Shown here piece after piece: positions 1 through 7,638 of a DNA stretch of 22,354 nt (positions within the stretch are counted from its first letter, which is position 1; each line of letters starts with the position of its first letter). Where the stretch lies: NCBI GenBank assembly GCA_964346175.1, contig CAYFTG010000021.1, positions 1-22,354 of the forward strand, in the 5' to 3' direction. The notes beneath the pieces were generated by a model. The model saw nothing but the letters and a program-made list of their open reading frames with translations, was not told the DNA's origin and did no database searches. This DNA comes from DTU032 sp964346175. GTDB lineage: Bacteria; Bacillota; Clostridia; Saccharofermentanales; DTU023. Position numbers and translations under genes: made by a program.

Positions 1-1
1 T

Positions 2-205
2 ATCAGTCTAAGCTACAAACGATTATGGAAACTGTTGATAGATAGAGGAATGACTAAGCAAGATCTTCGAAAAGTTACCGGTCTTAGTTCTGCTTCAATT
101 GCAAAACTAGGTAAGGGACAAAACGTTAATACTGATGTTTTGGTTAGGATATGTAATGCATTAAATTGTGATTTACATGATATTGTAGAGACCACCCACA
201 ATTAA
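2..205 (+). CDS. XRE-family helix-turn-helix regulator, 5' end missing
   Basis: This is the last 67 codons of a small Cro/C1-type DNA-binding protein; the start codon lies before the window. The visible residues open with ISLSYKRLWKLLIDRGMTK, then a helix-turn-helix (QDLRKVTGLSSASIAKLGKG), then DVLVRICNALNCDLHDIVE. This is the layout of single-domain XRE proteins of about 65-75 residues, so only a few residues are probably missing. The endonuclease gene follows after 60 bases on the same strand. That position suggests a control-type regulator of the restriction-modification genes, or simply a co-transcribed repressor. The family assignment is secure. The role is inferred from context only, and no operator for it was identified. 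Confidence 0.85.
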   Translation: MSLSYKRLWKLLIDRGMTKQDLRKVTGLSSASIAKLGKGQNVNTDVLVRICNALNCDLHDIVETTHN

Positions 206-265
206 CATATATTTTAATAATCTGTTTATTTTAATCTAGTACACATAGTTTTAAGGAGGAATATA

Positions 266-1294
266 ATGGACCCGTATTTAAGAAATATCATAGATCAAAT
301 AAAAGAATCTAAAAATACCATATATGATATCAACAATGATTTACTAATTGATGAACTGGATCTTGAGAGAATTTTAACACATAAACTTGTTGGGCAAAGT
401 TTTGATGGATTAGCACTTCGAACTAGATCTAAGGTTATAAAATCTCTTGTGTGTGATGCTCTTGGCTACCCTATCCCGAAAAGTTTTAAAAAGTGCCAGC
501 CCCGTTTTTTAGCACAAAATTTTGATGTTTATATACAAAAATCGAACAACTTACAAATCTGGAATGAAATAATAACAATGGACAGAAGATATGTTATCAT
601 CAAACTAGACGAGAATGATATGGTCATTAAAATAAAAGTTTTAACAGGCGAAGACTTGGCAAAGTATGATACTACCGGAACAATAACTATCAAGCATCAA
701 GCGATCTTAAGGGTAAGGCAGAACCCATCTGCTGAGATTTTTTCGATTTCTGATACAACTGCACTATCTCGTTTTATTGGTGCAGGAATATCGAGTCTAA
801 TTAATTACAATCCAACTTCATTACCTGTTCCTCAGAAGTTATTACCCATTAATACCCTTTTCGAGCGATTGAAGCCTCTTGTAGGTAAAAAAATCATTGA
901 TTCTGGCATTGTGCAAGAAAGAAATAGAGGCGGAGAATTACACAAACTAATCTGTAGTTGTCTAGGATACAATGATTTTAGTGATAATGGCCAATTCCCT
1001 GATGTTCTGAATCAATTGTTAGAAGTGAAACTCCAGACATCACCCACTATTGACTTAGGATTAATATCACCTAATAGCACAGATCCCTTACCGATATCTT
1101 TGGGAACATATGCTGTAACCCCTAGTGATGTAAGATACGCTATTTTTTATGGAATCACTAATGGTACAGAGGTTGAACTGAAAAACCTATTTATTGTAAA
1201 TGGTGAAGACTTTTTTGATTTTTTCCCAAGAATGGAAGGCAACATAATTAACGGAAAACTTCAAATTCCGCTACCCAATAGTTTATTTATATAA
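266..1294 (+). CDS. Type II restriction endonuclease, PD-(D/E)XK type
   Basis: Predicted 342-residue DNA endonuclease partner of the methyltransferase encoded convergently. The C-terminal half holds a PD-(D/E)XK-like active site: Asp246 in FPDVLNQ, then Glu253 and Lys255 in LLEVKLQ, with an upstream helix carrying Glu224 (GGELHKLICSCLGY). The first 150 residues (for example GQSFDGLALRTRSKVIKSLV) look like a separate DNA-binding domain. The start ATG has a good ribosome binding site (AAGGAGG, 7 bases upstream). The gene is AT-rich like the rest of this module and unlike the genes after 4 kb, consistent with horizontal gain. I do not recognise the recognition sequence or a named prototype enzyme. 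Identity as a restriction enzyme rests on the catalytic motif plus the neighbouring methylase and HTH gene. Confidence 0.78.
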   Translation: MDPYLRNIIDQIKESKNTIYDINNDLLIDELDLERILTHKLVGQSFDGLALRTRSKVIKSLVCDALGYPIPKSFKKCQPRFLAQNFDVYIQKSNNLQIWNEIITMDRRYVIIKLDENDMVIKIKVLTGEDLAKYDTTGTITIKHQAILRVRQNPSAEIFSISDTTALSRFIGAGISSLINYNPTSLPVPQKLLPINTLFERLKPLVGKKIIDSGIVQERNRGGELHKLICSCLGYNDFSDNGQFPDVLNQLLEVKLQTSPTIDLGLISPNSTDPLPISLGTYAVTPSDVRYAIFYGITNGTEVELKNLFIVNGEDFFDFFPRMEGNIINGKLQIPLPNSLFI

Positions 1295-1344
1295 AAAAAG
1301 CCCTTTGTATTTCAGTAATGAACGTGAAATACAAAGGGTTTTTT
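1292..1344. terminator. Bidirectional rho-independent terminator
   Basis: A perfect 14-bp stem (1301-1314, CCCTTTGTATTTCA, pairing with 1325-1338) encloses a 10-base loop. It is flanked by an A-tract on the left and a T-tract on the right, so it can end transcription of both the endonuclease gene (plus) and the methyltransferase gene (minus). It lies in the 59-base gap between the two stop codons. Confidence 0.92.
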
Positions 1345-1353
1345 CTGGAGTTA

Positions 1354-3573
1354 TTATGTATTTGATTTAAGAAAACTTTCAATCTCACTAACTTCTGTAG
1401 AAGTTAAACCATATAGTGAATAGATTAATTCATTCAGTTCCTCTTCTCCTTTATATGTGCTCCCTGATTCAATCAACCTTTTAACGATTTCAATAATCCT
1501 GTTCCCTATTTCATTGTTAGGAAACTTCCTAATCGGCCATCTAGAAAGATTTCCTGTTGTATATCTATACTTTTTAGAATACAAACTTCCGCTAATTAGT
1601 TTTTGATAGTATTCCAATACATTTGAGTTTAATATACCTAATATGTAAAACAAAAAATCTTCTTCCGTTCCACTAAAGCCTGTTTTAGATAAAGCATATT
1701 CATTCATATCGAGAAAGAACGTATTCCCTTGACATAGACGACCTTCAAAATCAATTGCAAAAGAGTTATGTGAAACTATATCTCTCGTAACAATCTTCTT
1801 CTTTTGAAACTTCTCTAACGTTTGAGGAACCCAGCATTCATACCACTGTCTAGTTTTTGACTCTGCCAAATATTTCCTAGCCTTTAAAATCTCTTCATTA
1901 TCGTGCAAATATTGGCTAGCCATAGGATACAGGGATAAGTCTACTGCCTTTGTTTTCCCATTATCATCAATATGTGGAAACAGTATGAACCTATCTTTCT
2001 TGTTATTTTCATCCCATTTGATTTTCCATCTCTCAACATTAAAGCTCTGAATAAGAGGATGTATCAACTCTTTTTCAAACTTATTCTTAAGTATGAAATC
2101 TTTAGTCATAGGTTTCACAAAAACAGTATCAGCTGTGGTTTTAATACCAACACATATATCAAAGATATCTGAAAGTCTCAATAAGCTTGCATATTCAATT
2201 TTTGCTTTATTTTCATCATCTTTTGATGATGAAAAGTTCCATTGTTCTCCGCTCTTCGGAATCTCAACTTTTGAATAGGCAAATTCAACAGGAATTTCAA
2301 ATCTATGATTATTGATAATATAGTTCCCTTTATGATTTTTCTTTGACTCTAGCTTGGCTAATGTGAATTTAAAAATATCATCAATACGTTCAGCGCTTGT
2401 GCTGTCATTAGTATTCATCTTTATGTGACAGAATGGGACGTCAGAATTAACAGGAGATGTACATTTTTCCCCTGATATAATTGCTGGTAATACAGCAGCT
2501 TCAAAGTACTTTGTGTCAGTAAGGTCAAATAGCAACGACACCTCTAAATTATTTGCAATAAAGTTTCTTATACCTACACCGTAATTTGCTGTGAAATACT
2601 TGTTACTAGTAATGAAGGAAAATTTCCCTTCATTTTTTAACGATTTTATTGCCGCCTCAATAAAACAAACATAAGCATCATACCTTCCAGTCGAACTTAT
2701 ATAATTGTCCTTAATGTAATTTCTGGTTTCTAGTGGTAAATTTTGCAATCTAATGTATGGAGGATTCCCTATCACAAAATCAAACCCTGAGATCTCTTCT
2801 CTTAATACATCTTTAGTAACGAAAGGTATATGTTTAAACAAATAAACAACGTCATCAATATTGAGACTTTTGTACTCACAAATAAAATTAAGGGTTACAA
2901 TTATTTTAGAAATAAAGGTATTTAAAGGGTTTATATCATATGCAACTACCCTTTTTTTGTCAGCTATGAGCTGTAAAAACCTTGTCTTATCAACATCTTG
3001 AGAAATAATTCTCTTAATGATTTGTGAAATAAATCTTCCTGTCCCACAAGCCGGTTCAAGAATTGATGAATCAAGTACGGATTCGTTATCATATCCAACA
3101 CTATCAAGCATAAAATCAACAATGCTCTTAGGAGTTATTTCAGATCCTGAACTTTTTCTGGATACCAAAGTTATATTATCTGTCAGTGTTGTAATCAACA
3201 ATTCTTCAACATCAGATGTGTTTGCGTTTAAAAAAGTTGAATACAATATTATATCATTAAAGTTGTTAGCTACTTCATTATAAAAGGGGAAAATATTTTT
3301 AAGTTCTTTATTGTTGTGAATAATCTTGTGTTTAGCAAGTGTCGCAGATAAAGCGATTGTTGAAATCTCCATAATCGTACTATGATAAACAATCATTTTT
3401 TGTCTATCACTCAACTTATCCAAATCTTTATTCTTCGATAGGAAATCAACATCATTGTTTCCAATATTATTATAGTATTCATCAATAAAATTAGCTTCAA
3501 GTGTATCTATCCGCATTGCATTAAATGATAATAAACTTTCAATTTGTGATACATCAATTAGTTCTGTTAGCAC
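1354..3573 (-). CDS. N6-adenine DNA methyltransferase (Eco57I/TaqI-like) of the R-M system
   Basis: Predicted 739-residue SAM-dependent DNA adenine methylase protecting host sites from the endonuclease at 266-1294. Motif I is EPACGTGRF (about residues 173-181), the catalytic motif IV is NPPY (270-273, in FDFVIGNPPYIR), and the motif VI-VIII region is GKFSFITSNKYF. A target-recognition region of the TaqI/Eco57I type follows (GIKTTADTVFVKP and onward to CQGNTFFLD). The N-terminal 140 residues are helical and not recognised. An ATG further upstream (codon ending 3648) is possible, but the GTG at 3573 has an ideal ribosome binding site (GGAGG at 3581-3585, 7-base spacing) and starts VLTELIDV, so it was chosen. 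There is no nuclease domain, so this is not a fused Type IIG enzyme. The target sequence is unknown. Confidence 0.88.
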   Translation of the reverse strand: MLTELIDVSQIESLLSFNAMRIDTLEANFIDEYYNNIGNNDVDFLSKNKDLDKLSDRQKMIVYHSTIMEISTIALSATLAKHKIIHNNKELKNIFPFYNEVANNFNDIILYSTFLNANTSDVEELLITTLTDNITLVSRKSSGSEITPKSIVDFMLDSVGYDNESVLDSSILEPACGTGRFISQIIKRIISQDVDKTRFLQLIADKKRVVAYDINPLNTFISKIIVTLNFICEYKSLNIDDVVYLFKHIPFVTKDVLREEISGFDFVIGNPPYIRLQNLPLETRNYIKDNYISSTGRYDAYVCFIEAAIKSLKNEGKFSFITSNKYFTANYGVGIRNFIANNLEVSLLFDLTDTKYFEAAVLPAIISGEKCTSPVNSDVPFCHIKMNTNDSTSAERIDDIFKFTLAKLESKKNHKGNYIINNHRFEIPVEFAYSKVEIPKSGEQWNFSSSKDDENKAKIEYASLLRLSDIFDICVGIKTTADTVFVKPMTKDFILKNKFEKELIHPLIQSFNVERWKIKWDENNKKDRFILFPHIDDNGKTKAVDLSLYPMASQYLHDNEEILKARKYLAESKTRQWYECWVPQTLEKFQKKKIVTRDIVSHNSFAIDFEGRLCQGNTFFLDMNEYALSKTGFSGTEEDFLFYILGILNSNVLEYYQKLISGSLYSKKYRYTTGNLSRWPIRKFPNNEIGNRIIEIVKRLIESGSTYKGEEELNELIYSLYGLTSTEVSEIESFLKSNT

Positions 3574-3601
3574 CAGGCCACCTCCACGTAATTCTATGTC
3601 A

Positions 3602-3629
3602 ATCTTAACTATTATCAAAAAATAGTCAA
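3602..3629 (-). promoter_or_regulatory. Candidate promoter of the methyltransferase gene
   Basis: On the minus strand a TTGACT -35 (3624-3629) is followed after 16 bases by TAAGAT (3602-3607), which places transcription start about 20-25 bases before the GTG start codon. The -35 is close to consensus; the -10 matches four of six positions. Inferred by eye only. Confidence 0.45.
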
Positions 3630-3849
3630 GATAATAATTTAAGCACATATAGTATTATTAATGGGCGCAGTTTTTGTTAGTATTGTAAAAACATCCATTT
3701 TAATACCATTTTGTGATTCCTGTAATCAAAATATGTAACCGGCAAGTATATAATAACTATTTTTACCGATGGATTGGTGTCTAATGATTCAGCTTATAAA
3801 TACAAATTTGAATCGTACACATAATCCTTCTGAATAGTCGCGATAGCTA

Positions 3850-3894
3850 TCATATCAACTCACTACTGTTTTGTCAGTAATCATATCAACTCAC
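3850..3894. repeat. Pair of 14-bp direct repeats
   Basis: TCATATCAACTCAC occurs at 3850-3863 and again at 3881-3894; the match resumes after one mismatch with AC. The 17-base intervening part contains TACTGTTTTGTCAGTAA, whose ends TACTG and CAGTA are complementary, so a hairpin could form between the repeats. Function unknown; an insertion-sequence end remnant or a protein binding site are both possible. Confidence 0.55.
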
Positions 3895-3957
3895 CACACC
3901 AATAAATCTGCCAGTGAGCAAATTTACAAATTCAACTTTCTTAGATAAGTTCCCTCT

Positions 3958-4011
3958 AAATAAAAATCCGTGATTATCCTTCCTGTTTAGAACCAGCCCT
4001 TAAACCACGGA
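3958..4011 (-). terminator. Possible terminator downstream of rlmD
   Basis: On the minus strand TCCGTG (4006-4011) can pair with CACGGA (3967-3972), and inside it GTTTA (4001-4005) pairs with TAAAC (3985-3989). The outer stem is followed by ATTTTTATTT. The branched shape and long loop make this weaker than a classic terminator, but its position 30 bases past the stop codon of the last gene of the operon fits. Confidence 0.35.
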
Positions 4012-4041
4012 AAGCCTTTATTTGCTTATCTTATTACACCT

Positions 4042-5481
4042 TTACTTATTCACCTTTGACATCAATACTACCGTCTCAACATGAGTCGTCCACGGAAACA
4101 TATCCACCGGCTGGATCAAACATATCTCATAAACATCCGTCAATTCTTTCAAGTCTCGTGCTAAAGTGGCAGGATTACAGCTAACATACAGTAGGTGAGA
4201 GGGTCCTTCTTCGACAAGAGTGGACAGCAAAGCTGCATCCAGTCCTTTACGCGGTGGGTCAAGTATGAGCAAGGTGCGCTCCGAGTCAGCCTCAGTTATG
4301 TAAGTTAAGCTCTCATCGGCGGCCGCACGGACGAAATCATAGTCTTCAGGAGCGAACGCATTGAGCTCGGCGTTTTGCTTAGCATCGGCAACCGCTTCTG
4401 CGATTAGTTCGAGGCCGAGCAAGTGGGGCAGGGCAGCAGTAGAATCTTTTCTCAAGTCGTTTAAAACATAGAGACCGATCGAGCCGACTCCACAATAGAG
4501 ATCGATGATATCGTAGAGCTCGCGCTTTGCATGAGTATCCTCGACCAGAGACGAGATGAGACGATAAAGCTTGCTTGTCTGTTCGTAATTGATTTGGAAA
4601 AAAGCCCCGGGAGACAGGGCGAATTTAATGCCATCGAAAGTGAAGGAGAGCTGCTCGTCTCCTCCTAGCAAAATATATCTGTCGCCTAGAATAACGTTGC
4701 TGCGCTGCGCTTGGATATTGAGATAGACAGAAACAACACCTTCCTCCTGCAGCAAATCAGCAGCTAGGGTGAGGTAGGCATCCTTTTCTACGCGTGACGT
4801 GAGAATGATCATCTGCTTTTCCGACTCATCTTTGCCCAAAGTAGGGGCGACGCGCAAAGTCACGAAGCGAAGATCTCCGGTATGAGTTTTTTCGTCGTAG
4901 GCGCTGATGTCGTGCTTAAGCATTAGTTGCGGCAGTAATTCCCTTAAGCGCGCACCGGACCGAGGCTCAATCAGGCAAACCGGGGTTGTCACCAAATCGT
5001 GGCTGCGCGCACGGAAAAAGCCGAGAGCAGGCGACCCGGCTGCATCGGAGCCCACCGGATACACCATTTTGTTGCGATAATGTGTGTAAGGTTCGCTGGC
5101 GCCGATGATAGGTTGAACCAAACTTTCAACATCAATTGTGCCGATCCGTTCAAGGCTTTGGCGAACACTATTTTCTTTCCAGCGCAGGCTGGCGGGGTAG
5201 GACAGCGCTTGAATTTGGCAGCCTCCGCAGTCATCGGCGATTGCGCAGGGCATATCCACACGATCAGGACTGTCGTCAATACGTCTGCTCAACCTGGCAA
5301 CGCGATAGTTCTTACGCGTCTCCATGACCTCAACGAAGCCACTTTCGCCCATTAATAGACCATCTACAAAGATGACCCTGCTCTTATTATCCAGTTCGCC
5401 GTCGTCATTTACTTCGACGCAGACAGCTTGACCGTGCCGGTTCAGGTCACGGCAGAATACTTTTATCTCACTGTTTTTCAT
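4042..5481 (-). CDS. rlmD: 23S rRNA (uracil-C5)-methyltransferase, RlmD/RlmCD (TrmA/RumA) family
   Basis: Predicted to make 5-methyluridine in 23S rRNA (U1939 for RlmD; Gram-positive relatives such as RlmCD also modify U747). The 479-residue protein has an N-terminal TRAM-like domain (about 1-65) and a 4Fe-4S motif with Cys79, Cys85, Cys88 (CGGC) and Cys169 (TTPVC). The SAM-binding fold has DLYCGVG (327-333), followed by DPPRKG (408-413) and the catalytic cysteine in LYVSCNPATL (Cys435). Length and motif order match the family. Its ATG overlaps the TGA of the RloB-like gene (ATGA), so it is probably translationally coupled to it. That is unusual for a housekeeping enzyme. The exact target uridine cannot be decided from sequence alone. 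Confidence 0.93.
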   Translation of the reverse strand: MKNSEIKVFCRDLNRHGQAVCVEVNDDGELDNKSRVIFVDGLLMGESGFVEVMETRKNYRVARLSRRIDDSPDRVDMPCAIADDCGGCQIQALSYPASLRWKENSVRQSLERIGTIDVESLVQPIIGASEPYTHYRNKMVYPVGSDAAGSPALGFFRARSHDLVTTPVCLIEPRSGARLRELLPQLMLKHDISAYDEKTHTGDLRFVTLRVAPTLGKDESEKQMIILTSRVEKDAYLTLAADLLQEEGVVSVYLNIQAQRSNVILGDRYILLGGDEQLSFTFDGIKFALSPGAFFQINYEQTSKLYRLISSLVEDTHAKRELYDIIDLYCGVGSIGLYVLNDLRKDSTAALPHLLGLELIAEAVADAKQNAELNAFAPEDYDFVRAAADESLTYITEADSERTLLILDPPRKGLDAALLSTLVEEGPSHLLYVSCNPATLARDLKELTDVYEICLIQPVDMFPWTTHVETVVLMSKVNK

Positions 5482-6365
5482 ATTTCAAACATTCTCAACC
5501 GTCGCCCTTCCAAGCCGGACCGAGATCCGCTGAAGCGGAGACGCCTTTCATAACTGCGCTCGACATCACGCTTAGGGTGTTTGCCGACAAGATGTTCGGC
5601 CAATAAATAGACCGTGGAACCATTCTCTTTACTGAAAGCCGCCTCAGCCATCTCTTCGGGTTTTTCATAATTATATTTCTCCGCCAGTTTCAGGAGATTA
5701 TCCCAGCGCTCTTGATATGCTGCGCCTTGATTGCTGCGAGCAATCTTTTGGGGTACAGATTTCCCAATATCCAACCAGTGGCGACGACGTGCCCGATCCA
5801 TGGCTCGCTTCAAAACCTCCGCCGTCAAGTCGTAATCGGGCATGTGCTTGTCATAATCGGGAATGTAATAACGCAATTGCGCCTTGATGCCTTCAGGAGA
5901 GAGTTTATCCAGCGGATCTTCGAAGTGCAAAAGTAGCCAATATTCAAAGTCGGGATTGCTGATGCCGAGGAAGTTATTCTTGCGGGCAGCGGCCCAACGA
6001 TAGGTTTCAGCGAATTGGTTGGGCGTCCAGGAATCGACATCAAAGACCAGCCATTGTTCGTCCTCGACATTGAGATTGATGCGGCGAACGCGGCGGTAGT
6101 TTTCAATCTTGCGGCGGATATGGGGCGGGGAGGAGTGACCGACTTCTTCTCTTTTTCTCTTCACGATTACGAGGCGATAATTGTCGCGCACAAAGGGGCG
6201 TAGCTTCTCAAAATATTCAGGCTCTGTGACTACTCCTTCACAGGAAACGTAAACCTGACGCACTAAAGGTCGGTCACCGGAGCGGCGCTGCCATTGCGAG
6301 CGGGCGATAGTATTTAAATTTTCAAACGGAGAATCAAAATTAGTTTTCTTATTGCTTTCATTCAT
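5478..6365 (-). CDS. RloB-family TOPRIM-like protein (AbiLii-like), probable defence effector
   Basis: The 295-residue protein carries the signatures of the RloB family: QVYVSCEGVVTEPEYF with the putative TOPRIM glutamate Glu43, WLVFDVDSW with the acidic pair Asp109/Asp111, and ISNPDFEYWLLLHFED (135-150). RloB-like proteins have a TOPRIM-like nuclease fold and are coupled to AAA_15 ATPases, as here and in AbiL. A start 10 codons upstream exists, but the ATG at 6365 lies one base past the ATPase stop and has GAGGA just before it, so it was preferred. The basic, arginine-rich C-terminal 45 residues (for example SYERRLRFSGSRSGLEGRR) extend beyond the recognised core and might bind nucleic acid. 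Nuclease activity and target are inferred from the family, not shown. Confidence 0.82.
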   Translation of the reverse strand: MNESNKKTNFDSPFENLNTIARSQWQRRSGDRPLVRQVYVSCEGVVTEPEYFEKLRPFVRDNYRLVIVKRKREEVGHSSPPHIRRKIENYRRVRRINLNVEDEQWLVFDVDSWTPNQFAETYRWAAARKNNFLGISNPDFEYWLLLHFEDPLDKLSPEGIKAQLRYYIPDYDKHMPDYDLTAEVLKRAMDRARRRHWLDIGKSVPQKIARSNQGAAYQERWDNLLKLAEKYNYEKPEEMAEAAFSKENGSTVYLLAEHLVGKHPKRDVERSYERRLRFSGSRSGLEGRRLRMFEI

Positions 6366-6366
6366 A

Positions 6367-7578
6367 TTATTCCTCTGAATCCTGTGGCCAATCACTGAGA
6401 ATGAAGGCGTTTAAATTAGGGACACCTCCCAGACGCCCCTCCAGATAGAGTTGGCGATAGTCCATATTTTCATCTTCCAACGCGCCGAAATCCGATAGCG
6501 GAAGCAGAGTCGAGCTGCCGTCGGAGAGTCTTTCTGTGATCCATAGTTCATCGCTGCGGAACATCTCGCGATTCAGCAAGTTGAGGTCGTGGCTGCTCAC
6601 AATTAGCTGCGTGCGTACCTCGGGCCGCCGTTGTTCCAGAAAGAAGTTCAAGAGCTCCAGTGAGAGGAGGCTGTGTAGATTGCGATCCCACTCGTCTATG
6701 ACCATTATGTGGGCCTCAGAAACTTCATCATCCAGCGAGAGTATCAGTGGTGGCAGAATCTCTAGAAGATTGCTGACACCGGAGGCTTCCTGACGCAAGG
6801 GAAAGCGTAGCTCATCGCCATTTGAATCGTGATGGATGGCAACGAGCTGCTTTTTGTTTTGGGTATCAATTTCGAAATGATCAATACCATTATCCAATAA
6901 GGGTAGTAGCTTGTTGATCAAATCTAGAAGTTGAGGCTTTTCGCTGAGTGAATCCATTAAATCGAAACGTTCATCGTTGGAGAAGCGGCTGTTTTGAACC
7001 GAAAGACATTCATTGAACCATGTATAGGCGCATTCTGCCTGGTCAGAGTCTATAATCAGTTGCCTTAAGAGTAGATGATCGGAATTGTCGCAGTCTAGAT
7101 AGTCCGTAGCGGTTGCCAGTGCTTCCGCACTTAAACTATCAGAGTCGACGATCTCATCTTCAAGCCTGAGAAAAACCGTAGCCGCAACATTCAGATCTTG
7201 ACCCAGCTCGTAGAGTGCTTCATGGAGGACGCGTTCACGATTTATGGAGAGCTGATAGCGCATCAGTTTCTCACGACAGAGAAATTCAATCTGGAAATTT
7301 GTTGCCGCTTGGCGCTTTTCCTTATCTAAGAGGAAGGGCAAGCTGTCTTCGGGGCTGAACTGCCCTAATACCAGGCCGCGCAAATATGCTATAGCATCCA
7401 AAAAGTTTGATTTTCCCGAAGCATTGCCGCCGAAGAGAATACCTATAGGTAGGACACTGCGTTCCCCAGGAATGTGTGACAAATGTGAAGAGTAGGTCTC
7501 GCTGGGAGTAGCCATCATAGAAAAGCCGTACGGCTCACGATAGCTCATCCAATTTTCAATACCGATAAATAAGAGCAT
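6367..7578 (-). CDS. AAA_15/RloA-type ABC-like ATPase, partner of the RloB-like protein
   Basis: Predicted 403-residue cytosolic ATPase of the SMC/ABC-like AAA_15/AAA_21 group. It has the Walker A motif GGNASGKS (50-57), a signature-like ASGVSNLLE (265-273), Walker B IMVIDEWDRNLH (291-302) and the switch histidine in VSSHDLNLLN (His330). The C-terminal YLEGRLGGVPNL is typical of RloA-like proteins. Those ATPases pair with RloB or DUF4435 TOPRIM proteins in phage-defence operons (AbiL, PARIS). A strong ribosome binding site (GGAGG, about 9 bases before ATG) supports the start. The gene follows the exporter gene after a 60-base gap with no clear terminator, so it may be read from the exporter promoter or from a weak promoter in the gap. 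The sensing role is inferred from relatives. Confidence 0.87.
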   Translation of the reverse strand: MLLFIGIENWMSYREPYGFSMMATPSETYSSHLSHIPGERSVLPIGILFGGNASGKSNFLDAIAYLRGLVLGQFSPEDSLPFLLDKEKRQAATNFQIEFLCREKLMRYQLSINRERVLHEALYELGQDLNVAATVFLRLEDEIVDSDSLSAEALATATDYLDCDNSDHLLLRQLIIDSDQAECAYTWFNECLSVQNSRFSNDERFDLMDSLSEKPQLLDLINKLLPLLDNGIDHFEIDTQNKKQLVAIHHDSNGDELRFPLRQEASGVSNLLEILPPLILSLDDEVSEAHIMVIDEWDRNLHSLLSLELLNFFLEQRRPEVRTQLIVSSHDLNLLNREMFRSDELWITERLSDGSSTLLPLSDFGALEDENMDYRQLYLEGRLGGVPNLNAFILSDWPQDSEE

Positions 7579-7638
7579 CGCCTTTCCTCCTTCTATTAAT
7601 GAGGATAAATCTAAGCTAAGTGCAGGACGTCAACGAGT

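Larger units (their letters stand above)
3649..4041. other. Gene-free spacer between the R-M module and the minus-strand operon
   Basis: About 390 bases without a credible gene. Two 14-bp direct repeats (TCATATCAACTCAC at 3850-3863 and 3881-3894) start 31 bases apart, with a small palindrome (GATAGCTATC) just before the first. Base composition shifts from very AT-rich on the left to more balanced after about 4050, so this is the likely edge of the acquired module. The repeated ends recall the multiple terminal repeats of some insertion sequences such as the IS21 group, but no transposase coding remnant was found. Confidence 0.5.

Noticed and set aside
3574..3648. Upstream ATG start adding 25 residues to the methyltransferase
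   Set aside because: The extension would cover the candidate promoter and the strong GGAGG site in front of GTG 3573, so the shorter protein was taken.
3850..3894. Possible CRISPR array
   Set aside because: There are only two copies, 14 bases long with a 17-base gap. No further units and no cas genes are present.
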